Assembly (NCBI GenBank): GCA_946482045.1
Contig: CAMLPZ010000069.1
Coordinates: forward strand, 1-15,718
Direction of reading: 5' to 3'
Length of the DNA: 15,718 nucleotides
From: an uncultured Asticcacaulis sp.
GTDB taxonomy: Bacteria; Pseudomonadota; Alphaproteobacteria; Caulobacterales; Caulobacteraceae
Of this stretch, positions 7,576 to 14,847 are shown piece after piece. Numbering within the stretch: the stretch's first letter is position 1; each line of letters starts with the position of its first letter. A program made the translations under genes and the position numbers. The notes beneath the pieces are model-generated. The model was not told where the DNA came from. It did not search any database and saw only the letters and a list, made by a program, of their open reading frames with translations.

Positions 7576-7620
7576 AGCCCGCTCAGGGGGGATAACAACC
7601 TGGCGGGCTCTTTTGTTTTT
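7576..7620. terminator. Bidirectional terminator between the lipoprotein gene and hisS
   Basis: The stem is AGCCCGC (7576-7582) with GCGGGCT (7603-7609), extended across a bulge by CAGG (7584-7587) with CCTG (7599-7602); the loop is GGGGATAACAA. On the plus strand it is followed by TCTTTTGTTTTT, on the minus strand by TTTTTCTT. It can end transcription of the lipoprotein gene from the left and of hisS from the right, and would also stop any transcript from the promoter at 7532-7560 after about 50 nt. Confidence 0.85.
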
Positions 7621-7626
7621 AAAGCG

Positions 7627-7679
7627 AGCGTTTCCTCCCCGAAACGCTGGAACTGACCTCTCTCTACGGGGGAGGTTCC
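7627..7679. other. Two adjacent hairpins, one with a CTCCCC loop
   Basis: AGCGTTTC (7627-7634) pairs with GAAACGCT (7641-7648), exposing CTCCCC; immediately after, GGAA (7649-7652) and CCTC (7657-7660) can pair with GAGG (7672-7675) and TTCC (7676-7679). The exposed C-rich loop on the plus strand is of the anti-Shine-Dalgarno kind seen in some alphaproteobacterial small RNAs; on the minus strand the same hairpins sit in the 3' region of hisS mRNA. No coding frame is supported. The rest of the gap, 7680-7813, is AT-rich with T-runs at 7750-7767 and nothing else I can name. Confidence 0.45.
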
Positions 7680-7813
7680 GTTCTCATGACGGGGATATAG
7701 CCGGGTTTTTTCTGACCGGTCAACTCATTTTATGTGATTGTGTCAAAAATTTTTTCAGTTTTTTTCGTTGTGCAAACGATACGCAAAAACATGTCCGGCA
7801 ATGTCCACATTTT

Positions 7814-7827
7814 TGACAACGTTGTCA
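7814..7827. promoter_or_regulatory. Operator-like palindrome, copy 2, over the hisS stop
   Basis: TGACAACGTTGTCA is a perfect 14-nt palindrome; its last three bases are the hisS stop codon (minus strand TGA). The core matches the copies at 7533 and 9412. The sequence closely resembles the operator core reported for LacI-type NagR regulators (TGACAxCGxTGTCA), from general knowledge. No T-run follows on either strand, so it is not a terminator. Confidence 0.55.
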
Positions 7828-9297
7828 GGCTATATTCATTATAGATTTCAAATGGTTGATGGCGTCCTGGCGCGGTAATGTAACCTGTCCGGGACGCGCT
7901 TCGCGCCACTGCTGATTGTCACTTATTTGTAACGCTGCCTGGCGTCCTGCGTCGAGATCCTTGATGGTAACGGTGCCGTTCGCCAGCTCATCGCCGCCTA
8001 GCATGACGGCGGCCGGCGAGACGCGGCGATCGGCGTATTTCATTTGTGCCTTCATGCCCGAGCGGCCGACATAAACTTCGGCCGGCATGCCTGCCGCACG
8101 GATTTCGGCGGCCAGCTTGAAATATTCGCCCATGTCGCTGTCGGAGAAGGCGATGATGACGATCGGGCCTCGCGCGCGCGTCGTGTGTGCGTCGCCCACC
8201 AGTGCCAGGGCTGCCGCCAGGCGCGATACGCCGAAGGAGAAGCCAGTCGCCGGCGTCTTTTCACCGGTGAAGCGCGCCACCAGGTCGTCATAGCGCCCGC
8301 CGCCGCCGACGCTGCCGAACTGGACCAGGTTGCCCTTCTCGTCGCGCGTTTCGAGCAGCAATTCGGCCTCGAAGACGGGGCCGGTATAATATTCCAGGCC
8401 GCGGACGATGCCGGGATCGAAGACGGCGCCAGCCTCATCGACGCCCATGGCCGCCAAAGCCGTGCCGATGCGGCCAAGATCCTCTACGCCGGCCAAGCCT
8501 TCAGGCGAGTTGGCCAGCACATTGGCCAACCGGTTCAGCACGTCCGAACGCGTGTCCGCGCCGCCAGCTGACACGAAGTCGAGCACGGGCTGGATGGCCG
8601 AAGCCGGCAGGCCCGCGCCCTTGGTGAAGTCGCCGCTTTCGTCCTTGCGGCCGGCGCCCAACAGCAACTCGACGCCCGGCAGACCGAAGCGGTCCAGCTT
8701 ATCGATGGCGCGGAGCACACCCAGTTGCTGCACGGGATGTACGACGCCCAGCGAGGTCAAAAGGCCGTTCAAAAGCTTGCGGTTATTAATTCGGATGCGC
8801 GTCGGGATATCGAGCGCCTTGAAGCCGGTAACGGCCAGGGCAATGACCTCAGCGTCGGCCTCCGGGCGGTCGGAACCGACGATGTCGGCGTCGCACTGCA
8901 TGAATTCGCGCAGGCGTCCCGGACCGGGCTTTTCGTTGCGCCATACCGGGCCGTAGGCATAGCGGCGGAAGGGCTTGGGGAGGGTTTCCCAATTCTGAGC
9001 GGCAAAGCGGGCTAACGGCGCCGTCAAGTCGTAGCGCAGCGCCATCCACTGGTCGTCGTCGTCCTGAAGCGCGAAGACGCCGACATTGGGCCGGTCCGAG
9101 TCGGGCAGGAACTTGCCGAGCGCGTCGGCATATTCGAATGCCGGCGTCTGCAGGGCTTCGAAGCCGAACGACTCGTAGACTTTGGACACCGTCTCGATGA
9201 GGCGGCGCTCGATGGCGATCTGCGCATTGCGTTTATCGATGAAGCCGCGCGGGCTGCGGGCTTCGGGGCGGAAGGCTTTGTCTGAGGTGTCGGTCAT
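7825..9297 (-). CDS. hisS: Histidyl-tRNA synthetase (HisRS)
   Basis: Class II synthetase that charges tRNA-His in the cytoplasm. The 490-aa protein shows an early PRGF motif (residues 16-19), LRYDLTAPLAR (87-97), motif 2 (FRRYAYGPVWRNEKPGPGRLREF, from about 111), the HisA-type histidine motif RGLEYYTGPVFE (299-310), GGGGRYDDLV (331-340), motif 3 GFSFGVSRLAAAL (352-364) and an anticodon-binding domain (about 380-465). The motif-2 loop GPGRLREFMQCDADI is the form found in alphaproteobacterial HisRS, a group in which tRNA-His lacks the usual G-1 identity element. The start at 9297 (ATG, MTDTSDKAFRPEARSPRG) is preferred; a GTG at 9318 adds seven residues; neither has a clear Shine-Dalgarno sequence. 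It is divergent from the small membrane-protein gene. Transcription ends at the bidirectional hairpin some 200 nt downstream. Confidence 0.96.
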   Translation of the reverse strand: MTDTSDKAFRPEARSPRGFIDKRNAQIAIERRLIETVSKVYESFGFEALQTPAFEYADALGKFLPDSDRPNVGVFALQDDDDQWMALRYDLTAPLARFAAQNWETLPKPFRRYAYGPVWRNEKPGPGRLREFMQCDADIVGSDRPEADAEVIALAVTGFKALDIPTRIRINNRKLLNGLLTSLGVVHPVQQLGVLRAIDKLDRFGLPGVELLLGAGRKDESGDFTKGAGLPASAIQPVLDFVSAGGADTRSDVLNRLANVLANSPEGLAGVEDLGRIGTALAAMGVDEAGAVFDPGIVRGLEYYTGPVFEAELLLETRDEKGNLVQFGSVGGGGRYDDLVARFTGEKTPATGFSFGVSRLAAALALVGDAHTTRARGPIVIIAFSDSDMGEYFKLAAEIRAAGMPAEVYVGRSGMKAQMKYADRRVSPAAVMLGGDELANGTVTIKDLDAGRQAALQISDNQQWREARPGQVTLPRQDAINHLKSIMNIA

Positions 9298-9410
9298 GCG
9301 GGCGCGATAGACTATCACGCGAAAAGTGACAACCGAAATTGCCGCGATCAGCCCCTGGAAATCGCTCTAAGTCTTCTCCCGTCAGGGGAAATTAGAAGAA
9401 CGACGGTATA

Positions 9411-9439
9411 TTGACACCTATGTCAAAAAAGCTGACAAT
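9411..9439 (+). promoter_or_regulatory. Promoter with overlapping operator, copy 3 of TGACA-N4-TGTCA
   Basis: TTGACA (9411-9416), 17 nt spacing, then GACAAT (9434-9439): a perfect -35 and a 4/6 -10 at ideal spacing. The -35 is the left arm of the inverted repeat TTGACA-CCTA-TGTCAA (9411-9426), whose core equals the palindromes at 7533 and 7814. A repressor bound there would block the promoter. It drives the 57-aa membrane protein gene 50 nt downstream. Confidence 0.65.
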
Positions 9440-9488
9440 AAGGCGGTGGAGTGTTATGATTAAGGCCACCTACAACAAGGAGGAAGTC

Positions 9489-9662
9489 ATGGCTAAGCGT
9501 TCTCATGCTGCTGAAACCTTTTCACATTTCGTGATCGCGCTCATCGGCGCGACCGTTATTATCGGTGGCGCGGCCTGGGCCTTTATGGCGTTTGACAATG
9601 GCGGCTGCTCCGGCGGGATTGAATGCCGGACGCCCGAACAAATGGCGCAGGTCAACTATTAA
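9489..9662 (+). CDS. Small single-pass membrane protein, unknown function
   Basis: A 57-aa protein with a short basic, polar N-terminus (MAKRSHAAETFSH), one hydrophobic segment (about residues 14-37, FVIALIGATVIIGGAAWAFMAF) and a short C-terminal tail with two Cys (GGCSGGIEC, about 42-48). A strong ribosome-binding site, AAGGAGGA (9477-9484), fixes the start at 9489; in-frame ATG at 9456 and an upstream TTG are less likely. I do not recognise a family. The tail with its Cys pair would face the periplasm if the positive-inside rule holds. It has its own well-formed promoter with an operator-like palindrome on the -35, so it is probably conditionally expressed. A hairpin follows the stop. Confidence 0.75.
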   Translation: MAKRSHAAETFSHFVIALIGATVIIGGAAWAFMAFDNGGCSGGIECRTPEQMAQVNY

Positions 9663-9670
9663 GTCCTGCC

Positions 9671-9699
9671 TGCGCGCCTGCCGGGAAACCAGGCGCGCA
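9671..9699 (+). terminator. Hairpin after the 57-aa gene, probable weak terminator
   Basis: A 10-bp perfect stem, TGCGCGCCTG (9671-9680) with CAGGCGCGCA (9690-9699), and loop CCGGGAAAC lie 9 nt after the stop codon. The following bases (TTAACCTT) give only a poor T-run, so termination may be partial. Confidence 0.5.
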
Positions 9700-9769
9700 T
9701 TAACCTTGCCACTTAACGGAATTTTGGCCGGGATTTTGCATGATATGCAATCCAATCGGAGTGCCTGTC

Positions 9770-10267
9770 ATGAAACGCGCCATTGCGGCTGTCCTGTTCT
9801 GTGTGTGTCTGCCTAGTCAATTAATGGCTCGACCGCTTGAAACCATCGCGGTCGGGTCTGTGAGCCTGACCCAGGAGGCTTTCTATTCCGGCATCGTCGC
9901 CGACGCGACTCGTTTGCGGGCTGAAACCAAAACCTTCGCTGCCCGGCCGTCGCTGGAATGGCTGAAGAGCCCACATTTCCGTATCTATGCCGAAGCCATC
10001 ACTGAACTGGCGGCGCGTGATATGAAGGGCCACGACGACCTGAAGGCGCGCGGCACCGATAACGATCTCAAATGTATCCTCAAAGGCGTGTCGATCGACC
10101 TGCGCCTGAAGCTCGACGACATGCGCTCGGCGCGTACGGACCGCGATCTTGGCCGGGTATTGGAAGACATGACCCTGCTGCTCGACGACAATATCGATGT
10201 CGTCACGACACCGGCAACAGCGGTTTCGGGTCTGGACTGTGTCATCGAATTCGGGCCGGACGCTTAA
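9770..10267 (+). CDS. Exported protein of unknown function
   Basis: A 165-aa protein with a Sec signal peptide, MKRAIAAVLFCVCLPSQLMA, probably cut before RPLE. The mature part is mainly helical in appearance (EAFYSGIVADATRLRAETKTFAARPSLEWLKSPHFRIYAEAITELAARDMKGHDDLKARGT...) and has two Cys (LKCILKG and LDCVIEF) that could form a periplasmic disulfide. I do not recognise a family. The start at 9770 is supported by GGAG (9758-9761) 8 nt upstream; an in-frame ATG at 9740 has no ribosome-binding site and would place ten extra residues before the signal. It converges with the DsbD-type gene with only 4 nt between the stop codons, so the transcripts must overlap or share an unseen end signal. Confidence 0.8.
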   Translation: MKRAIAAVLFCVCLPSQLMARPLETIAVGSVSLTQEAFYSGIVADATRLRAETKTFAARPSLEWLKSPHFRIYAEAITELAARDMKGHDDLKARGTDNDLKCILKGVSIDLRLKLDDMRSARTDRDLGRVLEDMTLLLDDNIDVVTTPATAVSGLDCVIEFGPDA

Positions 10268-10271
10268 AGTC

Positions 10272-12365
10272 CTACTTCGCTCCGTCCTTCAACATCTTGA
10301 TGATGTCCGCCTTGTCAAGCATCTGCGGCAGGACCTTTGGCTCGGCATTGCTGCCGCCGTAATAGACGTAGAGCGGCACGCCGGAGCGGCCGTAGAGCTG
10401 AAGATAGCGCGAAATCTCCGCATCCTGGTTGGTCCAGTCGCCGACCATGTAAACCGTGCCCGTGGCTTTTAATGCGTCGGCCACGTCCTTTGTCTGCAGC
10501 ACCAGCCGCTCATTGACCTTGCAGGTCACGCACCACGCCGCCGTCAGGTCGACCAGGACGGGCTGGCCGGCGGCGCGCAGTTCCGTAAGCTTCTGGACGC
10601 TGAATGCCGTTTGGGGCGTTTGCGCGGTAGCTACCGTATCGCTAGAAGCGCGCTCGACCGGCGGCAGGGCGCCGGCACCAAGCGCCAGCACAAGACCCGC
10701 ACCCAGTATGCCGGCCTTGATCATTTTTGGAATGGCGCGGATCGGCAGGATGGCGACAATGATGGCGGCAAATGCCAGGAGCAGCAGCACGACGCCCGTC
10801 ACCTGGACCTGCTGGGCGAACACCCAGACCAGCCACAGGGCGGCGCCGTACATCAGAAGCGACAGGGCGATCTTCAGTCCGTTCATCCATTCGCCTGGCT
10901 TCGGCAAGACCTTGGCAAAGCCCGGCACGAGGGTAACGAGGAAGGTCAGGAGCACGATCGGCAAGGCAAAGCCGACACCCAGGGCGGCGAAGATGGCAAA
11001 TCCCGTAAGCCCGCCTTGGGCCAGGGCAACGCCGATGGCCGTGGCCATGAAAGGCGCGGTACAAGGTGCGGCGACGACCACAGCCAGCACGCCGGTCAGG
11101 AAGGCGGAGGTTAATGGGCGCTTCTGGTCGAAGGCGCCCGCGCCTAAGCCTTGCAGTGACGAACCGATATTGAAAAGGCCCGACATGTTGAGCGCGACCA
11201 GCAGCATGACGACGGCCAGCGCCGCCACGACGTAGGGCGATTGCAACTGGAAGCCCCAGCCAAGCGACGCGCCCGCCCCTTGTGCCAGTTGCAGCAGGGC
11301 GGCCAGAACCAGAAAGCTCAGGATCGCGCCGGCGCCATAGAGCAGCGACTCGGTGCGCGCCAGTTTGGTGTCGTGGCCTGCGCGCGACAGGGCCAGCAGC
11401 TTCATCGACAGGACCGGGAAAACGCACGGCATCAGGTTGAGGATCAGCCCGCCCAGGAAGGCAAGGCCCATGGCGACGATCAGCCCGCCGGAGGCCAGTT
11501 CCGGTGCCGGCGCCGAGCCGAGACCATAGGTGCCTGCCGGCAGGCCGGCGCGTGCCAGCGTAATGTTATAGGCCTTGTCGCCCAGGGTCAGCACCCCCTG
11601 CAGCGGACCTTCCGGCAGGGCAGGGGCGCCTGGCTGGGTGCGCAAGGTAAAGCCCTCCACCCCCATGTCGAGGACCTGTGGCGCCGCGGCGCTCAGCATC
11701 TTTTCCTGTGCCGGGAAAAAGTAGGCGCCTTGTGGCCGCGCCAGGGCTTCGCGCGCTGCGGCATCGCCGGCTTTGAAGCCCAGTTCGGCCTTGCCATTGT
11801 TCAACGCGATCGTCCCAATGATATTGGCGGTCTGCGGCAGGGCGGCGGCGGCCTTTGCGACCACGCCGGCATCAGGTCCGGGCTTGGCGGCGCCGACGGT
11901 CAGGCGCGTCGATACATCGAGCGTTTCCGGAATGCACTGGGTCTCGCAGACGAGAAAATTGACGCGCGCACGGATCGGCAGGGTTTCGCCTGCCGCCAGT
12001 CCCGATTTATTCGTCACAACGATCACAGCCGCCGTCTTGCCGTCATAACCGAAGCTGTTGAGGCCCAGCGTCGGCAGCATCTTCGGCGCCGGCCACGCCG
12101 CGTCGCCAGCGGTCATGCCGTCCGGCAGGCTCCACATGATCCGCGTCGGCAGGCCTGCATCGCCGGCATTGACCCAGTAGGTGTGCCAGCCTTTGGCCGG
12201 CGTGTGTTCCAGAACCAGCCGGACCTGCCCGCCTTCGGGCACCGTCATGGACTCCGCGACCAGCCGCGCCTTGACGTGCGCGCTTTCGCCTTCGGCGGCT
12301 ACGGCCGCTGTGGTCAAGGAAAGTGCCGCGATGACAGTCAGCAGAAAACGGGCAAGAAAACGCAC
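10272..12365 (-). CDS. DsbD/ScsB-type protein-disulfide reductase
   Basis: An inner-membrane protein that carries electrons from cytoplasmic thioredoxin to periplasmic thiol proteins. The 697-aa protein has a signal peptide (1-24, cut near VAA-EGE), an N-terminal periplasmic domain with the redox pair CETQC (Cys140, Cys144), a CcdA/DsbD-like transmembrane domain (about 290-560) with its Cys in NLMPC (314) and APC (435), and a C-terminal thioredoxin-like domain with WCVTC (Cys612, Cys615). All six redox cysteines are present, so the relay looks intact. The N-terminal domain is of the ScsB/DsbD kind; which of the two names fits cannot be decided here. The start is GTG at 12365 with AAGG 6 nt upstream. 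It is divergent from the M13 peptidase gene (200 nt) and convergent with the 165-aa exported protein gene. Confidence 0.93.
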   Translation of the reverse strand: MRFLARFLLTVIAALSLTTAAVAAEGESAHVKARLVAESMTVPEGGQVRLVLEHTPAKGWHTYWVNAGDAGLPTRIMWSLPDGMTAGDAAWPAPKMLPTLGLNSFGYDGKTAAVIVVTNKSGLAAGETLPIRARVNFLVCETQCIPETLDVSTRLTVGAAKPGPDAGVVAKAAAALPQTANIIGTIALNNGKAELGFKAGDAAAREALARPQGAYFFPAQEKMLSAAAPQVLDMGVEGFTLRTQPGAPALPEGPLQGVLTLGDKAYNITLARAGLPAGTYGLGSAPAPELASGGLIVAMGLAFLGGLILNLMPCVFPVLSMKLLALSRAGHDTKLARTESLLYGAGAILSFLVLAALLQLAQGAGASLGWGFQLQSPYVVAALAVVMLLVALNMSGLFNIGSSLQGLGAGAFDQKRPLTSAFLTGVLAVVVAAPCTAPFMATAIGVALAQGGLTGFAIFAALGVGFALPIVLLTFLVTLVPGFAKVLPKPGEWMNGLKIALSLLMYGAALWLVWVFAQQVQVTGVVLLLLAFAAIIVAILPIRAIPKMIKAGILGAGLVLALGAGALPPVERASSDTVATAQTPQTAFSVQKLTELRAAGQPVLVDLTAAWCVTCKVNERLVLQTKDVADALKATGTVYMVGDWTNQDAEISRYLQLYGRSGVPLYVYYGGSNAEPKVLPQMLDKADIIKMLKDGAK

Positions 12366-12565
12366 ACGTCACCTTTTCGATGGGTCCGACCGTGTTGTGC
12401 CGCGCCGCAGGGGCTACGTAAAGCCCCACGCACCGTAAAACCGCCGGATGCGCCGCCGGGAACATTAAGAAAAATTCAGAATACAAACGGTTTCATCTGT
12501 ATCATGGTTCGCCCCCTGGGGGCGGCGCGGGGCGCTCGCCTGTATCTGTTTTCGCGAGAGACCTC
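12366..12565. other. Divergent promoter region between dsbD-like and M13 genes
   Basis: The 200-nt region must hold promoters for both genes; I find no confident -35/-10 pair. An AT-rich patch (12467-12504) lies in the middle. Further right, CGCCCCC-T-GGGGGCG (12510-12524) is a near-perfect GC-rich palindrome that would fall in the leader of the M13 peptidase mRNA. Confidence 0.4.
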
Positions 12566-14680
12566 ATGCGTATCCTTCGCACACTCCTTGTCACCACAGC
12601 CCTTGTCCTGCCGCTGGCCGCGCCGGCTTTCGCCGTCGTCACGTCGAACGAACGCGCGCCGGTTCATCAGCCGCGAACCTATCTCGAAGAGGCCTTGAGC
12701 GCCGAGGACAGTGCGCGGATGGCGGAACTCGGCAAGAGCTACGGCGTCTGGGGTTTCGACACGACGGGCATGGATACCTCGGTCAAGCCGGGCGACGATT
12801 TCAACCTCTATGCCAACGGCAAGGCGCTGGCCGCCATGAAGATCCCTGGCGACCAGCCGGGCTACGGCAGCTTCAACCGCCTGGCCGACCTGTCGGAACT
12901 CCAGCTCAAGGCGATGGTCACCGGCCTGGCGGCGCGCGACGACCTGACGGGCTCAGACCTGAAGGTCGCCGACCTCTATCGCAGTGCCACCAACGAAGCC
13001 CTGAAGAACAAGCTGGGCGCCGCGCCCCTGGCGCCTGAACTGAGCCGCATCCGCAGCATCACCAACAAGTCGCAGATGGCGAAGTTCATGGGCTGGACGT
13101 CCGAAGGCTTCGGTTCGGCCTTTTTCAGTCTCTATGTCTATGATGACGCCAAGAAGCCCGGCTACTACGCCCTGCAACTGGCTCAGGGCGGCTTAGGGCT
13201 CCCCGACCGCGACTACTACCTGTCGGACACCTATGCCGACAAGAAGGCCGGCTACGAAGCCTATGTCACCGATATGCTGCGCCTGATCGCTTGGCCGGAC
13301 GCCGCCAAGGCCGCCAAGGACATCGTGGCCATGGAGACGAAGATCGCCGAAGCGCATTGGACGCGCATCGAAAGCCGCGATGATACCAAGACCTACAACC
13401 CGATGAAGCTGTCGGACCTGCCGGCCTACGCTCCTGGCTTCGACTGGAACGCCTTCTTCGCCGGCGCGCGCGTCACGACCGCCCAAAAGGTCGTCATCGC
13501 TCAGAATACCGCCCTCCCGAAGATCGCCAAAATCTATGCCGACGCCCCCCTGGAGACGCTCAAGGCCTGGTCCGCCTTCCGCACCGTCGACCAGGCCGCG
13601 CCGTATCTTTCGGACGCCTTTGTCGACAGGCGTTTTCAGTTCCGCCTCAAATCGCTTTACGGCATCGAAGAGCAGCGCCCCCTTTGGAAGCGCGCGCTCA
13701 GCGTGACCGACGAACGCATGGGCGAAGCCTTGGGCAAGGCCTATGTCGCCACCTACTTCCCGCCCGAATCCAAGGCTAAGATGGAAGGCCTGGTCAGCGA
13801 CCTGCTGGCAGCCATGAAGATCCGCATCGAAAAGCTCGACTGGATGAGCGCGCCAACCAAGGCCAAGGCGCTGGAAAAGCTGTCCACGTTTGGGGTCAAG
13901 ATCGGCTATCAGAACAAGTGGCGCGACTATTCCACGCTCGTCATCAAGCCGGACGATCTGGTCGGCAATCTCAACCGCTCCAGCGTCTTCGAGTGGGACT
14001 ATCAGCGCGCCCGCATCGACAACAAGATCGATGAAGACGTCTGGGAAATGACGCCCCAGACGGTCAATGCCTACTATTCGCCAACGAAAAACGAAATCGT
14101 CTTCCCGGCGGCCATCCTGCAGCCGCCCTTCTTCGATCCGAAGGCCGATCCGGCCGTCAATTACGGCGGAATCGGCGCCGTTATCGGCCACGAAATCGTT
14201 CACGGCTTCGACGATCAGGGCCGCAACTACGATGCGACCGGGGCGCTTGCCGACTGGTGGCAGAAGGACGACGCCGACAAGTTCAACGTCCAGGCCAAGA
14301 AATTGGGCGAACAGTTCGACGCCTACGAAGTCGCGCCGGGCGTCAAGGTCCAGGGCGGCCTGACCATGGGCGAAAACATCGGCGACCTTGGCGGCCTTAC
14401 GATCGCGCTCGACGCCTACCACCTGTCGCTCGCCGGCAAGGAAGCGCCGGTCCTTGACGGTTTGACCGGTGACCAACGTGTTTTCTTGGGCTTCGCGCAA
14501 ATCTGGCAGTCGAAGTACCAGCCCGACTTCCTGAAGTTCCTGGTGGCGTCGGACCCCCACGCCCCCGACCAGTTCCGCGCCATGTCCGCGCCGCGCAACA
14601 TGGATGCCTGGTACAAGGCCTTCAACGTGACGGACGGCAAGTACTATCTGAAACCCGAAGACCGCGTCCGCATCTGGTGA
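12566..14680 (+). CDS. M13 (neprilysin-type) zinc metallopeptidase, exported
   Basis: A zinc endopeptidase of the PepO/neprilysin family that cleaves peptides outside the cytoplasm. The 704-aa protein has a signal peptide (1-23, cut after AFA). The N-terminal M13 domain begins WGFDTTGMDTSVKPGDDFNLYANGKAL, the usual entry motif. The catalytic domain has NAYYSPTKNEIVFPAAILQPPFF (from 501), the zinc motif HEIVH (His542, Glu543, His546) with the downstream FDDQGR, and GENIGD (Glu603 third zinc ligand, Asp607). It ends YYLKPEDRVRIW, the family C-terminus with the usual final Trp but no Cys before it. Full length with all catalytic residues. GAGAGA lies 4-9 nt before the ATG. It is monocistronic by appearance; a GC-rich hairpin starts within its stop codon. 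The substrate cannot be inferred. Confidence 0.95.
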   Translation: MRILRTLLVTTALVLPLAAPAFAVVTSNERAPVHQPRTYLEEALSAEDSARMAELGKSYGVWGFDTTGMDTSVKPGDDFNLYANGKALAAMKIPGDQPGYGSFNRLADLSELQLKAMVTGLAARDDLTGSDLKVADLYRSATNEALKNKLGAAPLAPELSRIRSITNKSQMAKFMGWTSEGFGSAFFSLYVYDDAKKPGYYALQLAQGGLGLPDRDYYLSDTYADKKAGYEAYVTDMLRLIAWPDAAKAAKDIVAMETKIAEAHWTRIESRDDTKTYNPMKLSDLPAYAPGFDWNAFFAGARVTTAQKVVIAQNTALPKIAKIYADAPLETLKAWSAFRTVDQAAPYLSDAFVDRRFQFRLKSLYGIEEQRPLWKRALSVTDERMGEALGKAYVATYFPPESKAKMEGLVSDLLAAMKIRIEKLDWMSAPTKAKALEKLSTFGVKIGYQNKWRDYSTLVIKPDDLVGNLNRSSVFEWDYQRARIDNKIDEDVWEMTPQTVNAYYSPTKNEIVFPAAILQPPFFDPKADPAVNYGGIGAVIGHEIVHGFDDQGRNYDATGALADWWQKDDADKFNVQAKKLGEQFDAYEVAPGVKVQGGLTMGENIGDLGGLTIALDAYHLSLAGKEAPVLDGLTGDQRVFLGFAQIWQSKYQPDFLKFLVASDPHAPDQFRAMSAPRNMDAWYKAFNVTDGKYYLKPEDRVRIW

Positions 14681-14698
14681 GGGGGCGAGGCCCCCTCA
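14678..14698 (+). terminator. GC-rich hairpin at the M13 gene stop
   Basis: TGAGGGGGC (14678-14686) pairs with GCCCCCTCA (14690-14698), loop GAG; the stem includes the stop codon. There is no T-run, so it may protect the 3' end or slow polymerase rather than terminate. Confidence 0.4.
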
Positions 14699-14761
14699 AC
14701 CCGGAATCGTGACGTCACGGGTGGACGGGCCTCAGGCTCACTCCATATACCGCTCGAACAA

Positions 14762-14788
14762 AAGCCGTCTCGGCAGAGGCGGGCTTTC
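14762..14788. terminator. Bidirectional terminator, M13 gene and 71-aa gene
   Basis: AAAGCCGTCTC (14762-14772) pairs with GAGGCGGGCTTT (14777-14788) with one bulged G and loop GGCA. On the minus strand it is followed by TTTTGTT, a fair T-run for ending the 71-aa gene; on the plus strand TTTCATT is weaker. Confidence 0.65.
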
Positions 14789-14847
14789 ATTAGGCTGAGG
14801 GGTAGTCGTATGCGGCCAGGGGTTTGCCTCCGGGCAAGATACGTAAA

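Noticed and set aside
7541..7816. Plus-strand frame of 91 codons in the gap before hisS
   Set aside because: It crosses a strong terminator and two hairpins, begins inside the promoter, lacks a ribosome-binding site and its product looks random.
9411..9426. TTGACACCTATGTCAA as an FNR/FixK site
   Set aside because: The TTGA and TCAA arms are 8 nt apart, whereas FNR/FixK boxes need 6; the TGACA-N4-TGTCA reading fits better.
9700..9717. Second possible CtrA box, TTAA...TTAAC
   Set aside because: The spacer is 9 nt, not 7, and it lies just after a hairpin without a matching promoter.
11241..12698. 485-codon plus-strand frame
   Set aside because: Gln/Arg/His-rich shadow of the dsbD-like gene; it runs through the divergent promoter region into the M13 gene in the wrong frame.
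13193..14560. 455-codon minus-strand frame
   Set aside because: Shadow of the M13 peptidase gene, whose catalytic motifs are complete on the plus strand.
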